Assembly (NCBI GenBank): GCA_030847615.1 | Contig: JAUMIR010000003.1 | Coordinates: forward strand, 288,232,265 to 288,296,264 | Origin: Gambelia wislizenii | Taxonomy: Eukaryota > Chordata > Lepidosauria > Squamata > Crotaphytidae | Direction: 5' to 3' | DNA length: 64,000 bases | Shown: piece by piece, positions 54,290 through 64,000 of the stretch | Layout of the letters: every line of letters starts with the position of its first letter | Position numbering within the stretch: the stretch's first letter is position 1 | Notes under the pieces: model-generated | Told to the model about the DNA's origin: nothing | The model's input: the letters and a program-made list of their open reading frames with translations, nothing else | Databases searched by the model: none | Program-made: the position numbers and the translations under genes

Positions 54290-54466
54290 GAACTGGCCTC
54301 GTGGCTCCAGGATGGAGGAGATGAAGACAAAGAAATTTGAATATGAAGAGGCTTGATGTAACTTCCTGCTACACCTGGGCGGTGACTGACGAAACCCAGA
54401 TGTAAAGGACCCGCATCACCCCATTCCCTCAAGAATGCACCTTCACGGTAAGTAACCAATGTGGCA
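54290..54466. repeat. DIRS terminal inverted repeat, right, with outer extension
   Basis: GAACTGGCCTCGTGGCTCC... pairs with the left repeat up to about 54420. The remaining outer extension (to 54466) matches only the internal complementary region. It contains CACGGTAAGTAACC. Confidence 0.9.
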
Positions 54467-54596
54467 TTTTGCTTCTTATGTAAGGGACACCATTTTGCTA
54501 TGCCATTGCATATAATGGGAATTGAGTATTCATGGATTTGGGTATTCACGGAGGGTCCTGGAACCAAACCCCAGCGAATGTGCAGGGACAATTGTA

Positions 54597-55699
54597 TTTT
54601 ATTTTATTTTAGTGGTTTTTAAAACCATCAGTACAAGAAAGGGGGGGGAAAACCCAGGCAGGAAAAAAGGCAGATAGAGGAGGAAATCTTTGTTGATCAG
54701 AGGTTGAATTCAAAACAAGGATGCTGTTGCAAACACAGTCAGATCTAGAAATCACAAAGCAGTATGCATTTTGGCAAGAGAGAAATAAATGGTGGAATAA
54801 TTTTTGTGGGGCTGGAGATAGCTCAGCATAGGATAGGTTCCTGCAACCCAAGGAAACAAAAGTTTCTTTCTCTTTGCTTGTTCCAAATCTCTTTAAAAAG
54901 AATATATGAAAGCTGACATTTTCTTCTTTTTTCACAGCAGCCTGAAGCAGTTGTGAAATGAGGGCAGATACATTATAGGTTTATTTCATTTCACTCATTT
55001 TTTCCTCTTTACCTCACATCAGTCTGAAGAATTTGAGGGGTTTTTGTGACTTCTATTGTGAACTGTCATTCTGTTGAAGAACCAGTGCAGAATATTATAT
55101 CAACTTGTCTGTGCTTGAAATATCAGTGTGGTGATTGTAAGGGATGCTGTGGTGCTGTAGAGTATACAGGAATAGACCGTTTTTGACAGCCATCTTTCTA
55201 AATAAGAAAAAGCAATATACAGTATTTGAAAAGTGTGTAATTACCCAGTGTGTGTCTCAGCAATCAAAACAGAGATATAGATGTTATATCTTTCCAAAGG
55301 AACTCTGTTTTTATAAACACCCTAGTAGAATTCTAATCTTGTCCACTTTTTCTTGTAAACTTTAAATTATGGATGGGCAACTCTCAAAGGTCTGGAAGCC
55401 ATTTTGTACCTTGTCTGGGCCCGCTGTTCCTGCCCTTCCCAGAAAAGTGATTGGAAAGTCATTTCTGTTGTTTATTTGTTTTTAAAGACTTTTGATTTCT
55501 TTAAAAAGTTAGGGATCTTTCCAACTGATAAAAGGCATATTGTTTTAATGGAGAATTGCCCCTCCATGCTTTTAGAGGTGTGATTTCTCCTCTTTCAATG
55601 GTAGAGGGCTTCAGAGGCTACAAAAAAAAAAAAAACCCTGACAGTACTGGGGAGAGGTCACATGGCCAACAGCCTGCATGGTTCCTACCTCTGATTTAA
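54597..55699. other. Unannotated intronic DNA
   Basis: No gene or named repeat recognised. There are A-runs near 55621. Confidence 0.4.
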
Positions 55700-55845
55700 G
55701 CTATATAGCAAAGATGAGCAGGCTGTAGCCTTCCAGATGTTGTTGGATTGCAATTCTCACCAACCCTAGCCAGCACACTAAATACTGGGGGATGATGGGA
55801 AACTGAATCAACATCATTTGTACTGCTACATGTTGCCCACTATTG
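55700..55845. mobile_element. hAT-like MITE relative
   Basis: 'gatgagcaggctgtagcctt', 'ccagatgttgttggattgca' and 'attctcaccaaccctagcca'. Confidence 0.5.
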
Positions 55846-55865
55846 TTGTATACAATAATGAAATA

Positions 55866-56137
55866 CAGTTGTCCCTGCATATCCCACAGATTTGGTATCC
55901 ACAGATTTAAGTATTCACGGCTTGAAAATAATCTTTTAAAAAGATAATAATCCAAAATATTTTCAAGCCATGAACACTTAAATCCGTGGATACCAAATCC
56001 GTGGATATGGAGGGACAACTGTATAAGGAACACCATTTTGCTAAGCCATTGCATATAATTGGACTTGAGTATTCACGGATTTTGGTATCCACAGGGAATC
56101 CTAGAATCAAACCCTAGCGAATATGAAGGGACAACTG
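55866..56137. mobile_element. MER2-like MITE, fold-back variant
   Basis: Three terminal motifs instead of two: CAGTTGTCCCTGCATATCC at 55866, ...GGATATGGAGGGACAACTG ending at 56021, and ...GAATATGAAGGGACAACTG ending at 56137. The first 156 bp form a near-perfect palindrome of the left arm; the last part is the normal right arm. TA duplicates follow both right motifs. Confidence 0.8.
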
Positions 56138-56147
56138 TACTGTAGTT

Positions 56148-56330
56148 ACTACTACTACTACTACTATATTTATTTGTATCCTGCTTTCCCCCCCAAATTG
56201 GGACTCAAAGCAGCTTACAATTTAAAAGAACAACAAAATTAAAAACATACAAAAAGTGAGCATTAAAACATAATTAAACTATTTACAGTATTAAAACAAC
56301 TAAAACCTCCAGTAAAGCAATTCAGTTTAA
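56148..56330 (-). mobile_element. L2-like LINE 3' end fragment
   Basis: A (CTA)n run, then 'tatttatttgtatcctgctt' and 'ggactcaaagcagcttacaa', as in the 3' end near 26750. Confidence 0.6.
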
Positions 56331-56377
56331 AAAAAAAATTGCACCCACTAACCCATTCTGTAAAAACTTCCTGTTTA

Positions 56378-56608
56378 CAGGTCACCCCTGTATCCACAGG
56401 GGATACTTTCCTGGATTTAACCATGGATACATGAAACCATGGGTAGTAGTGAATCCTATTGAAATGAATGACTTCCGCCCCAACTTCCAGTGGAAGCATA
56501 CCACAGAATCACATTAGAGGACCTAGAAAATGCCTAAAGAGGACATATTTTTTCAGATATGGATAAGTGAAACCACAGATACTGGTCCCATGGATATGGG
56601 GGTCAGCC
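56378..56608. mobile_element. Tigger/pogo-like MITE, CAGGTCA family
   Basis: TA-flanked: CAGGTCACCCCTGTATCCAC at the left and ...GGATATGGGGGTCAGCC at the right. Interior 'gaggacctagaaaatgccta'. Confidence 0.75.
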
Positions 56609-56610
56609 TA

Positions 56611-57805
56611 TACTAGCGATTAGAGTTGTATGGAGTTGAGAGGAAAGGCTGTCATTATTTCAAGGCTCCTCTTTCTTGTTCTTTCTACTTGGCAGACCTC
56701 ATCAGGCAACCAACAATCATGTGCATGTGTTGTGTTCAGTGTGACTTAACTACCAAGTGACTGTCTTTAGAATTATACCCTAAAAAGAAGGATTCCTTTA
56801 ACCTTTTATGAAGTTATGATGACTATTATCTTTTCCTGGTTCATACTGGATATCATCCTCCCACTAAGAATGATTCAGCTCAGGTTAATTTTTGAATACT
56901 TCCAAATGCAAGCCAGCCCATAGTCTGGGTTTGTGTTGTGACACCTGGTGATTAGATAGACATTGGAGGCCTCCTTCTTTTCCCTTGACATTTGGCAGAT
57001 TTTTCCACACATGCACACAATCTCTGTGAAGCAATGATGTGCATGCAGTCGCATATATCTTTCTCATTATCAGTGCACGAAGTGAGAAGCCACCACCAAT
57101 TAAGGACAGTTGTGTACAGATTCAATGTTATAGAGATGGAAACTTAGATGGTACTTGAATGTGACTACAGAAAGAAGGTCTGAGTTTTGCAATAAAATAG
57201 ATAGATTATAAAATGATGTGTTATCATATGTTCTGGTTTCTCAGCCTCCTCATTAGAGAGTGGTGCTGAAGCTGCTGTATTCTTGCTGTGGGGTGTCATT
57301 AGGATTTTGTGGAATTCTACATAATGAAACTTAAACCACTGGAGCCAAAATGGACTAGACGTTTCCTTCCTCGGTGATAGCAGAACTCGTGACCCGTTTC
57401 ACAATATGACTGCTTCTCATTAGGTTCTAATAAGAAAACAGAAGAAATGGTATCGTGGGGAATAGGAGATACTTCTTTCTATTTATAACTTTGCTGTCAG
57501 AATGTTACAGCTGAATGCTTTCACATAAATGAGCTCTGGTGTGTGTTAACACCACTTTCCACGAACCTATAAATCTCCTTTAATAGCAGTTTGTTGTTAA
57601 TCTCGCCTGTGCATCCTTTCCACCTGTCTGTCTTTGCTATTCTAGAATATAATTGGAATAACTCCCAATTCTTAATGGCAGTTTCTCATGGCAAGGCCAC
57701 TGTCTCCTTATGGCTACCATTCTCTGTCCAGGTAATGAGAGCAAGCCATTAATACTATGGGGCTTACTGCTCCATTTGAATGGATAGGATTGTGCATGGT
57801 GTTTA
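56611..57805. other. Unannotated intronic DNA
   Basis: No gene or named repeat recognised. Confidence 0.4.
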
Positions 57806-57885
57806 ACATAGAATCATAGAATCATAGAATTGCAGAGTTGGAAGAGACCACGAGGGCCATCCAGTCCAAGAAAAAATCCCAAGTA
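57806..57885 (-). mobile_element. CR1 LINE 3' fragment
   Basis: 'catagaatcatagaatcata', 'gaattgcagagttggaagag' and 'accacgagggccatccagtc'. Confidence 0.8.
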
Positions 57886-58130
57886 TCTCATAGTATTGGC
57901 ATCTTGCAGCAGCAGCGACATGTCTAAATTGTTTTTCGGCCCTTGGAAGCCCCCATAAGCCTCACATTCCTAATGGCGGCCGCGAGTGATGTACTTGCAT
58001 TAATTCTTCACCACCACTGGTTTATTTTTTATTTTAAAAAGTCATCCCAAGGTGTACTGGTGCAACAGAGTGATTCTCCAATTTTATAAGAAAGCAAAAC
58101 AGAAAAATATTGATCCTTTTTATTGCCTTA
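57886..58130. repeat. Unclassified interspersed repeat X, copy 2
   Basis: 'ggaagcccccataagcctca', 'cattcctaatggcggccgcg' and 'agtgatgtacttgcattaat' align with 36800-36900. Confidence 0.5.
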
Positions 58131-58562
58131 GTATATAAATGTGACCAACAAGGTGTGGAAAGTAAATAATGGCCTATCAATTAGGGATGCCTTTTACTGC
58201 AGAAGAAATCATTAATTTGGCATAGAATATTTTAAAGCAGGTCAGGAGCTTTGTGTGGCCTTTGGTGGTGTTCATCATGGCCTTTGAGATCCTCACTGAT
58301 CCCCCAAGCCCTCTTCAACCCCTCACTGTTTTGAAGGTCAAAAATTCTGGTTTTTTGGGCCCCCAAAGCCCACATTATCAACACCTGCACAGATGATTGA
58401 AATGCCTTCTTCCCCACCCCTGCCCAAAGTAGGGAAACCTCCACTCTTCAAACAGCTCTAACGGTGACTGTGCATTGAAGCCCTTTGGAGCTCTAGAGCA
58501 GTGGAAACTTGAGTGGCCCAGCTTTCTGGACTTGGGAATGTGCATACCCCTGCTTGTAAAAG

Positions 58563-58649
58563 CAGTGTTCCCTATTATCCACAGTTTCAGGTATCCATAG
58601 GGGTTGTGTGTCTTGGAATGTATCCCCCACAGATATGGGGGCTGACCTG
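58563..58649. mobile_element. Tigger/pogo-like MITE fragment
   Basis: 'ttatccacagtttcaggtat', ending ...GATATGGGGGCTGACCTG before TA. Internally deleted copy of the CAGGTCA family. Confidence 0.55.
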
Positions 58650-58651
58650 TA

Positions 58652-61208
58652 TTATGTTAACATGTTTCTGTGTAACTAGTTTCTGCACTAGTAATAACTA
58701 CAAATTAAATGATACTTGGGGCAAATAGCTATGGCAACTCTGGATTTAGAATATCTCTCCCCTCCCCCTACTGTCTGATCTTTGCAACATCTCTGTATAC
58801 TTCACATGTGAATAGTGAGGAACATTTGTCCTTTGTCTGAAAAATACCAGCAATTTGTTATATTTTCTCTCACCAGTTTTAGAAAAGGGCATCAAATATC
58901 CCTTGTATGACCATTTTCCAGCTGTGACCCAGAAAATATTTGTTTAATGTTAGCCCGTGTCTTCTTTTATGAATTCAGTGGACATTTTGAAGCTTCTCAC
59001 TTGCATTCTTGGAAATCCTGTTTGTACTATTGGGGATGTAATGTAATGTAACAAAATGTTGTGTTGACAGACGGTTAGCCTTCATTGGCAAATGCACCAT
59101 TTCTATATACAGATTCCAGATTCATTAGTGAAATTCTGCAAGTATAACATCTATTAAAGTTATATCAGGTTTTCCTTCAATGGAAAACATGTCCCTAGAT
59201 ACCATAGTGGCATTGGGTAGAGGTTTTCTCAGTAGAATAAGAGGCTAAGATGACCCTAACTTCAAAACACAAGGAAATTGCCTTGTTTTTGTCACATGTA
59301 GAGTTTTTAAAACTAACTACAAAAAAACATTGCCTGAAAACCTGAGTTACACCTGTATGTGGGATATTCAAAAGGGATATTCTGTTGCATGTTACTACCC
59401 GTAATGGCCTCTACAGCGCTTTCTGTCTGCAGTGTTCCAAAAATTTGGCCAATGAAAATGGAACAAAGCAGGGTTGTGTGTGGAACCTTTTCACTCTCTA
59501 TTAAAACTTCTTAGAGGAGCCAAGTGTTTCCGATTGTTCCTGCGTGGGAGAGCGAGTCTTATTCCAGGGTCTGCTATTGTAGCAAATTAGGGTAGCCACT
59601 TCTGCATGATTGAGAAAGAGGCCAAAAGGAGGACATGGATTTGCCTCCTAATTGCATACTTCAATTTATATGGGGACATGCAAATTTGCAGATCATAACT
59701 ATAATACAGTATAAATATAATGGGTCTCATCATAGTGGGGGAAACTGATCTGGTGACCTGCATGTCTGCTTAGTCTGCTGTCCAGGTGCTAACTGCTAAT
59801 GAACAGATCTTTAGGAATAGATTCTGAGCAAACTAAGCTTGCGTGCCTTTCATTCTTTGTTATTATTTTTTTTTTATTAGAGTCCTTTCGTACTGCAAAA
59901 GAGAGAGATAAAATTACTGATTTCTCATTATTACTAACTGTTCCATGGTGCTGAGGAAGTAACTAGGAAAAGTAACCAGGCTTCTCCTTGATATTGGTGG
60001 GAGACTTGAACCTGCCTGTTGAATTTTTCGGCTGAAATGAGTGGTTTCTAACAATGTTTCATTTTGACTGGATCTTGCTCTTGTTTTTTTCTTGAGAAGA
60101 AAATGAATGTAACTTCCTTCTCACCATGTAAGGAAATGAATTTCTTTTCATCAGATCTCCAGTGGAGAAAAAAGCTGCATGGCATAATAAAACAAAGTAA
60201 AACTGTAGCTTTCATGATGGCTTACAAATTATTTATGTTCTCTTTGACAAGCTCATTCTCCTGAAGCTTTCTTCTTAAGCTTATCTTTTGTTTCTTGAAC
60301 TACTGGCAGAAGACCATCTCTGTAATTTTATTCAAAGAGAGATAGACAGCTAGTAATTTAATCTTTCCTATCTTTACGCCCTTAGATGATTTCAGTGGGA
60401 AAGGGAGACTTTATTGTTCATTCAGTGTAGTCTGTGTCGCCTAGGTCGAAATCTAGATGAAACTGAACATAGAGATTTGGGTGTTGTTAACTACTAGGTC
60501 CAAAATTTCCAAGGTATGTTTTCATTCTTTGGTCTCTTCAGGATGACAATCTCAGCTCTGGAAAGATCTAATTCTCTCCTTTAAATTCTCCATATGCTGC
60601 TACTACCTGTATATAGGTTACTTTTTTTTTTCTTTTTTAATCGAGAAGGGAAAAAAACATCTAAGCTACAAGGAACATGGTATAACTGTATAGAATTATG
60701 CATGGTGGTGGAGAAAAAGGATATAAGTTTTTCTGCCTCTTTCAGAGTACTAGAACTCGGGGGTCTTCTGACAAAAATGACAGGCCGGAGATTAGGGCAG
60801 ACAAAACAGAGGAACTGTGCCCTCACACACTTGTAATTTGTTGACTAAAAGTTACTTTTACAGTTCAGTCATAGTTTAAGGTGCTCCCAATTATTTATAA
60901 TTGTCTCTGTGTTTGTGTAATGTGCATGTTTACCATGCACTGTATCTTTTGTTCTTTGGAACACATAAAGCATTCAAGAGTTGTTAATGTTTGTGGGCAC
61001 AGTTTAGCAACACCATTTCTATTGAAGAAAAGCATTTTTAACTTTCTATTAATGTGAATAACAACGAATAATCTAGTATAGTGAAGACTGGGTCAATGGC
61101 TATTCTGCAATGTGTCTTTCTCACCTTTCATGGTGGTCCAATTGTCTCTGCTACATTTTCCTCTTTTTTTTCTTTCTCTTTTTCTTCTACAAGCTATTAG
61201 CATTTTAA

Positions 61209-61215
<7 letters not shown>
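58652..61215. other. Unannotated intronic DNA
   Basis: About 2.6 kb without a gene, tandem repeat or recognisable transposon. It is the longest such stretch in the second half of the window. Confidence 0.4.

Positions 61216-61252
<37 letters not shown>
61216..61252. repeat. (TA)n(CA)n microsatellite
   Basis: Alternating TA followed by a short CA run. Confidence 0.9.
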
Positions 61253-61339
61253 TAATTTTGTAGTGTACTGTCAGATACAGATCCTGTGGGCTTTTTACCT
61301 TTTTGCTTCAGTGGAAATGGTGGATGGGAATCATGCAGC

Positions 61340-61450
61340 CAGACATCTAGATGAGGTTAGACTAAAGTTTCCATCATTCCTCAGCATAGCCAGTCCTGTC
61401 TAAGGCTGGTGATAATTGTAGTCCAACAACATCTGGACAGCTACATGCAC
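61340..61450. mobile_element. hAT-like MITE relative
   Basis: 'ccagacatctagatgaggtt' faces 'tagtccaacaacatctggac'. Confidence 0.5.
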
Positions 61451-62290
61451 ATTGGATGTCAGCTGTAATGAAGACTGGAAGGAATTTAGGGTGAGGAATT
61501 TGATGTGCTTGGATTTTTTAGGTCTAGAGCAGACATTCTTAATTGTGATTAATTATGATTAATTTATTCTTAATTATGATTAGAGAATAGGAAGTGAGAT
61601 GCTGTGTTATGTATTCACTTCCCCTCCTTATTCAGGATTTTCCCCTACTTCAGAGTCCAGTTCTGAGTGCTGTTTAGCATAAACTCTAGTTACTATTATT
61701 GCTAATAACAGTGTAACACTTTAACCATGGTTAAGACCTGAGCATCTTACTGGCTTTTTTATCATTGACAGGAAGCCAAATCACAGTGAAAGGAATGCTT
61801 CCTGCATTTACTTTGACATCTTTGTGGAAAAGAATAAAGGGGAAAATGGTCCCCAGGAGTGGAGAGCATGATTAACACTAGGTCTGTGAACAAGTGGTGG
61901 TGGTAGCCAGCATTGGGTGAGGTGAGAACATTTTGCAAGGAACATTTTCTGCATTGAATTCCATAGTTGGACAATAAATATTTTTTTCCTGTAGAAAATT
62001 TCCCATGGCTTTTTAAAAAATCACCATTGTTTTATAAAATTCATGAATAGACACCAAATTTCTTCAATCTAAATCTGAATGAAGTGGTACAAGCGACAGA
62101 GACCTGAAACGGAATGTTCTCTATGACTCCTTTATGACTTTGTTGGGAGTACATGAGTGGACGACTACAGTATCTTATCCAGAGTTTGTTGGGTATGCTA
62201 AAAGCATGTTAACAGTTTTCAGTCTATGTCCTTCTTAAATTTAACCAAATATTAGGAAAGCACATGTTGCTGAATCAATTAAAGACAAGT
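61451..62290. other. Unannotated intronic DNA
   Basis: No gene or named repeat recognised. Confidence 0.4.
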
Positions 62291-62291
62291 G

Positions 62292-62540
62292 TTGTTTTTT
62301 GCTGTCAAGTCAGCTTTGAATTACGGCGACCCTATGAATTAGAGACTTTCAAGAGTTTCAGTCATCAACAGCCCTGCTCAGATCTTCCAAACTCAGGGCC
62401 ATGGGATCCTTGTTTGAATCAATCCACCTGCATTGTGGTCCTCCTATTTTCTTACTGCCTTCGACTTTACCAAGTCTTTTCCAGTGAGTCATGTCATCTG
62501 CATATATGGTACAATAGTCACAGTTTAGGTTCTGTCGATC
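62292..62540 (-). mobile_element. RTE-like LINE 3' end (minus), second lineage
   Basis: The minus-strand frame reads MTHWKRLGKVEGSKKIGG and then CRWIDSNKDPMALSLEDLSR, the extreme C-terminus of an RTE/BovB-type protein. The 3' untranslated part on the plus strand is 'gctgtcaagtcagctttgaa' and 'ttacggcgaccctatgaatt', related to the tail of the SINEs in this window. This is a candidate for the family that mobilised them. Confidence 0.7.
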
Positions 62541-62814
62541 CTGTTGAAAAAACTTACACACACACCCAAATCTGGCCCAATGAGGCCACATACCATACAG
62601 TCCTATCTGCACCAAACTCAGATATACTACCTTAATCCAAGTTTTAAAAACTCAGTTTTCTCTGGAATTTGCTTGAAACTCTGGAGAAAACTGTAGTGTG
62701 AACAATACATTCACCTTGGGTTGGGCAGGTGGGGAGGCAGGACAAGCATTGCCTGACAGGTGCTGCCCTTTCTCCCTTCCTTGGTGCCGCTTCCTCATTC
62801 CAATATTTGCTGTA

Positions 62815-63205
62815 AAGGCAGAGTCCTGGCACTAGTTGCTGTTTCTGAGGTGAGAAGGACTAACCAGCCACATGATCGCATGGCTAGCTATCTTGTTCTG
62901 ATCTTGGAGAGGGTGATTGTGCAGAGCCCTGGTGTTAGTTGTTTGCTCTGAGGTCAGGACGAGTGGATGGCCTTGTGATCATGTGGCTGGCTGCTCCCTC
63001 TGGTCTCGGAGAGGGTGATTGTGCACTGGAAAGGCAGAGCCCTGGTACATAGTCACTCTCTCAGGTCAGAACAAGTGGCCAGCCTTGAGATCACGTGGCT
63101 GACCACTCCTTCTGACCTCAGAGAGGGTGATTGTGCACCGGGAAGGCAGAGCCCTGGTGTATAGTCGTGTTCTCTGAGGTCAGAACGAGTAGCTAGTCAT
63201 GTAGT
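62815..63205 (+). repeat. Diverged tandem repeat, about 100-120 bp, three to four copies
   Basis: 'gagagggtgattgtgca' recurs at 62908, 63009 and 63121. 'gaggtcagaacgagt' type words and 'ggcagagccctggt' recur between them. Confidence 0.75.
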
Positions 63206-63953
63206 GGCACCGAGGTGGGGAAAAACAGCACTGCAGAAGTGCCTGGAGGTAAAAATACAGATGATTTATTGTGTAGAGAAGCTCAGCAAAGAGTGCTGCA
63301 GATTAAGGCTTTGGCTAGGTAAGGTGTGGCACTTAAATCTGGGCCAGAGTAGTCCGAATTTCATGTGGTACAGCTTCAGGGCAAAGTAGTCTAAATTTCA
63401 GTTCAATTTTTACCCCCAGTGTAGACTTGTCCTTGGTGATCTTGACTTCTAGTGATTGTTCTGTCTTGTTTGTTCTGTTCCTGGACCCCTTTATTTGTCT
63501 TAGAACTCCCATCAAATATTTTTCTTCCAAAAATTGTTCTAGTACAAATAATTTCTGCCGTACATAAAGTTTTGATTCCCCCCCTCAACATATTAAATGT
63601 GCTCTTATTTTCCTAATCAGGTGTTTCAGTTCAAATACTTAAGGCTTGTTGTAACACTAAGAAATTTGGTTTTGTAAAGATATATGTCCAATAAGTATGC
63701 CAAATCAGAGAGATTCCATTTGCTTTCTTGGTGACTAGATTGATTCCAGTCCCATCTGAACATTGGCACCATCTCAGTGAAATCATTACTTACCATCCTC
63801 AGTTTTCATCAGCAATACAGAATGCTAGAGACATATGGTACAGCAGTGTTGATGACATAAATGCCTAATCAATATATTACAGGTATACATCTATTAATGA
63901 AGGAGATGTGTTCCTGGGCAGTTTTTCTTTATCAGAAATTTTGGTATCAGCTG

Positions 63954-63955
<2 letters not shown>
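63206..63955. other. Unannotated intronic DNA
   Basis: No gene or named repeat recognised. Confidence 0.4.

Positions 63956-64000
<45 letters not shown>
63956..64000 (+). repeat. (CT)n microsatellite running off the window
   Basis: At least 22 CT units, continuing past the end. Confidence 0.95.

Larger units (their letters stand above)
48140..54466 (+). mobile_element. DIRS-like retrotransposon, structurally complete
   Basis: Terminal inverted repeats: 48140-48282 and the complement 54290-54420. A unique right extension reaches 54466. An internal complementary region (54070-54180) carries the complement of the left end joined to the complement of the right end. No target duplication is seen; only ATT is shared at the two borders, as expected of integration by a tyrosine recombinase. 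Gene order: Gag-like (48532-51102, broken), reverse transcriptase with RNase H (51077-52990), tyrosine recombinase (to 54018). The coding domains look young and largely intact. Confidence 0.92.
48037..54594. mobile_element. MER2-like MITE split by a DIRS element
   Basis: The left part (48037-48139) has CAGTTGTCCCTCCACATTC and 'aatcctaatagcaaaccttg'. The right part (54467-54594) has 'gctatgccattgcatataat' and ends ...GCAGGGACAATTG before TA. Joined, they match the undisturbed copies at 16710 and 21603. Confidence 0.85.
7897..64000 (+). other. APP: APP intron 1 (5' part, continues beyond window)
   Basis: No further APP exon and no other host exon is recognised after the donor at 7897. A very large first intron is known for APP. 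All elements from here to the end would be transcribed in APP pre-mRNA if the call is right. Confidence 0.7.

Noticed and set aside
54609..54935. A 108-codon minus-strand gene after the DIRS element
   Set aside because: Looks like random translation, with no motif and no repeat or gene homology.
7897..64000. APP exon 2 within the window
   Set aside because: I looked for the conserved start of the E1 growth-factor-like domain in the translated frames and did not find it; the first intron appears to run past the end.

Overview
The window looks like nuclear DNA of a reptile, most likely a squamate (lizard or snake). The evidence is the repeat content: CR1-type LINE 3' ends, an L2-like LINE, RTE-like LINEs with tRNA-derived and 5S-rRNA-derived SINEs sharing their tail, many hAT-like and pogo/Tigger (MER2)-like miniature transposons, and two DIRS tyrosine-recombinase retrotransposons. 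There are no bacterial genes, no tRNA or rRNA genes and no CRISPR. The species assignment is inference.

Only one host gene is recognised. At 7831-7896, inside a CpG-rich island (about 7290-9830), is a 22-codon first coding exon: a signal peptide ending in ...SWTAAAALE followed directly by a GT donor. Length, splice phase and the W-T-x-x-A-L-E end match exon 1 of the amyloid precursor protein gene (APP). About 290 bp upstream is the block CCGCTAGGGGTCTCT, which I know as the CTCF-binding APB-beta element of the mammalian APP promoter. On this reading 1-7500 is upstream DNA, 7500-7830 is promoter and 5'UTR, and everything from 7897 to the end is the first part of APP intron 1 (exon 2 is not in the window).

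The rest is a layered record of insertions. Upstream, a near-complete RTE-like LINE (655-4639, minus strand) has an 11-bp target duplication and lies inside a palindromic MITE. In the intron: a GC-rich 74-bp tandem array (12.7-15.0 kb), a LINE inside a SINE (15.6-16.3 kb), a MITE inside a MITE (21.4-21.9 kb), a CR1 LINE (24.5-25.8 kb), an L2-like LINE split by a hAT-like MITE (26.7-28.6 kb), a large inverted duplication (29.6-30.75 kb), an RT-deleted DIRS element (32.9-36.65 kb, minus), a candidate solo LTR (37.6-38.5 kb), a second GC-rich array (38.5-40.0 kb), a third (43.8-44.5 kb), and a structurally complete DIRS element (48.14-54.47 kb, plus) inside a MER2-like MITE.

The most unusual feature is the set of three GC-rich arrays. 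Each is bounded by the same TA-flanked terminal inverted repeats as the short MER2-like MITEs (CAGTTG(T)CCC...ATTCGCGG), yet each interior is a minisatellite whose unit is a near-perfect hairpin. In the first array the hairpin loop occurs in both orientations (ACG and CGT). This suggests a transposon family that acquires and expands palindromic tandem repeats.

The DIRS element at 48-54 kb keeps open RT/RNase H and tyrosine-recombinase frames, terminal inverted repeats and an internal complementary region that reproduces its end-to-end junction. Its Gag-like frame is broken twice. The DIRS element at 33-36 kb has lost its RT and carries a stop at the recombinase's conserved tryptophan.
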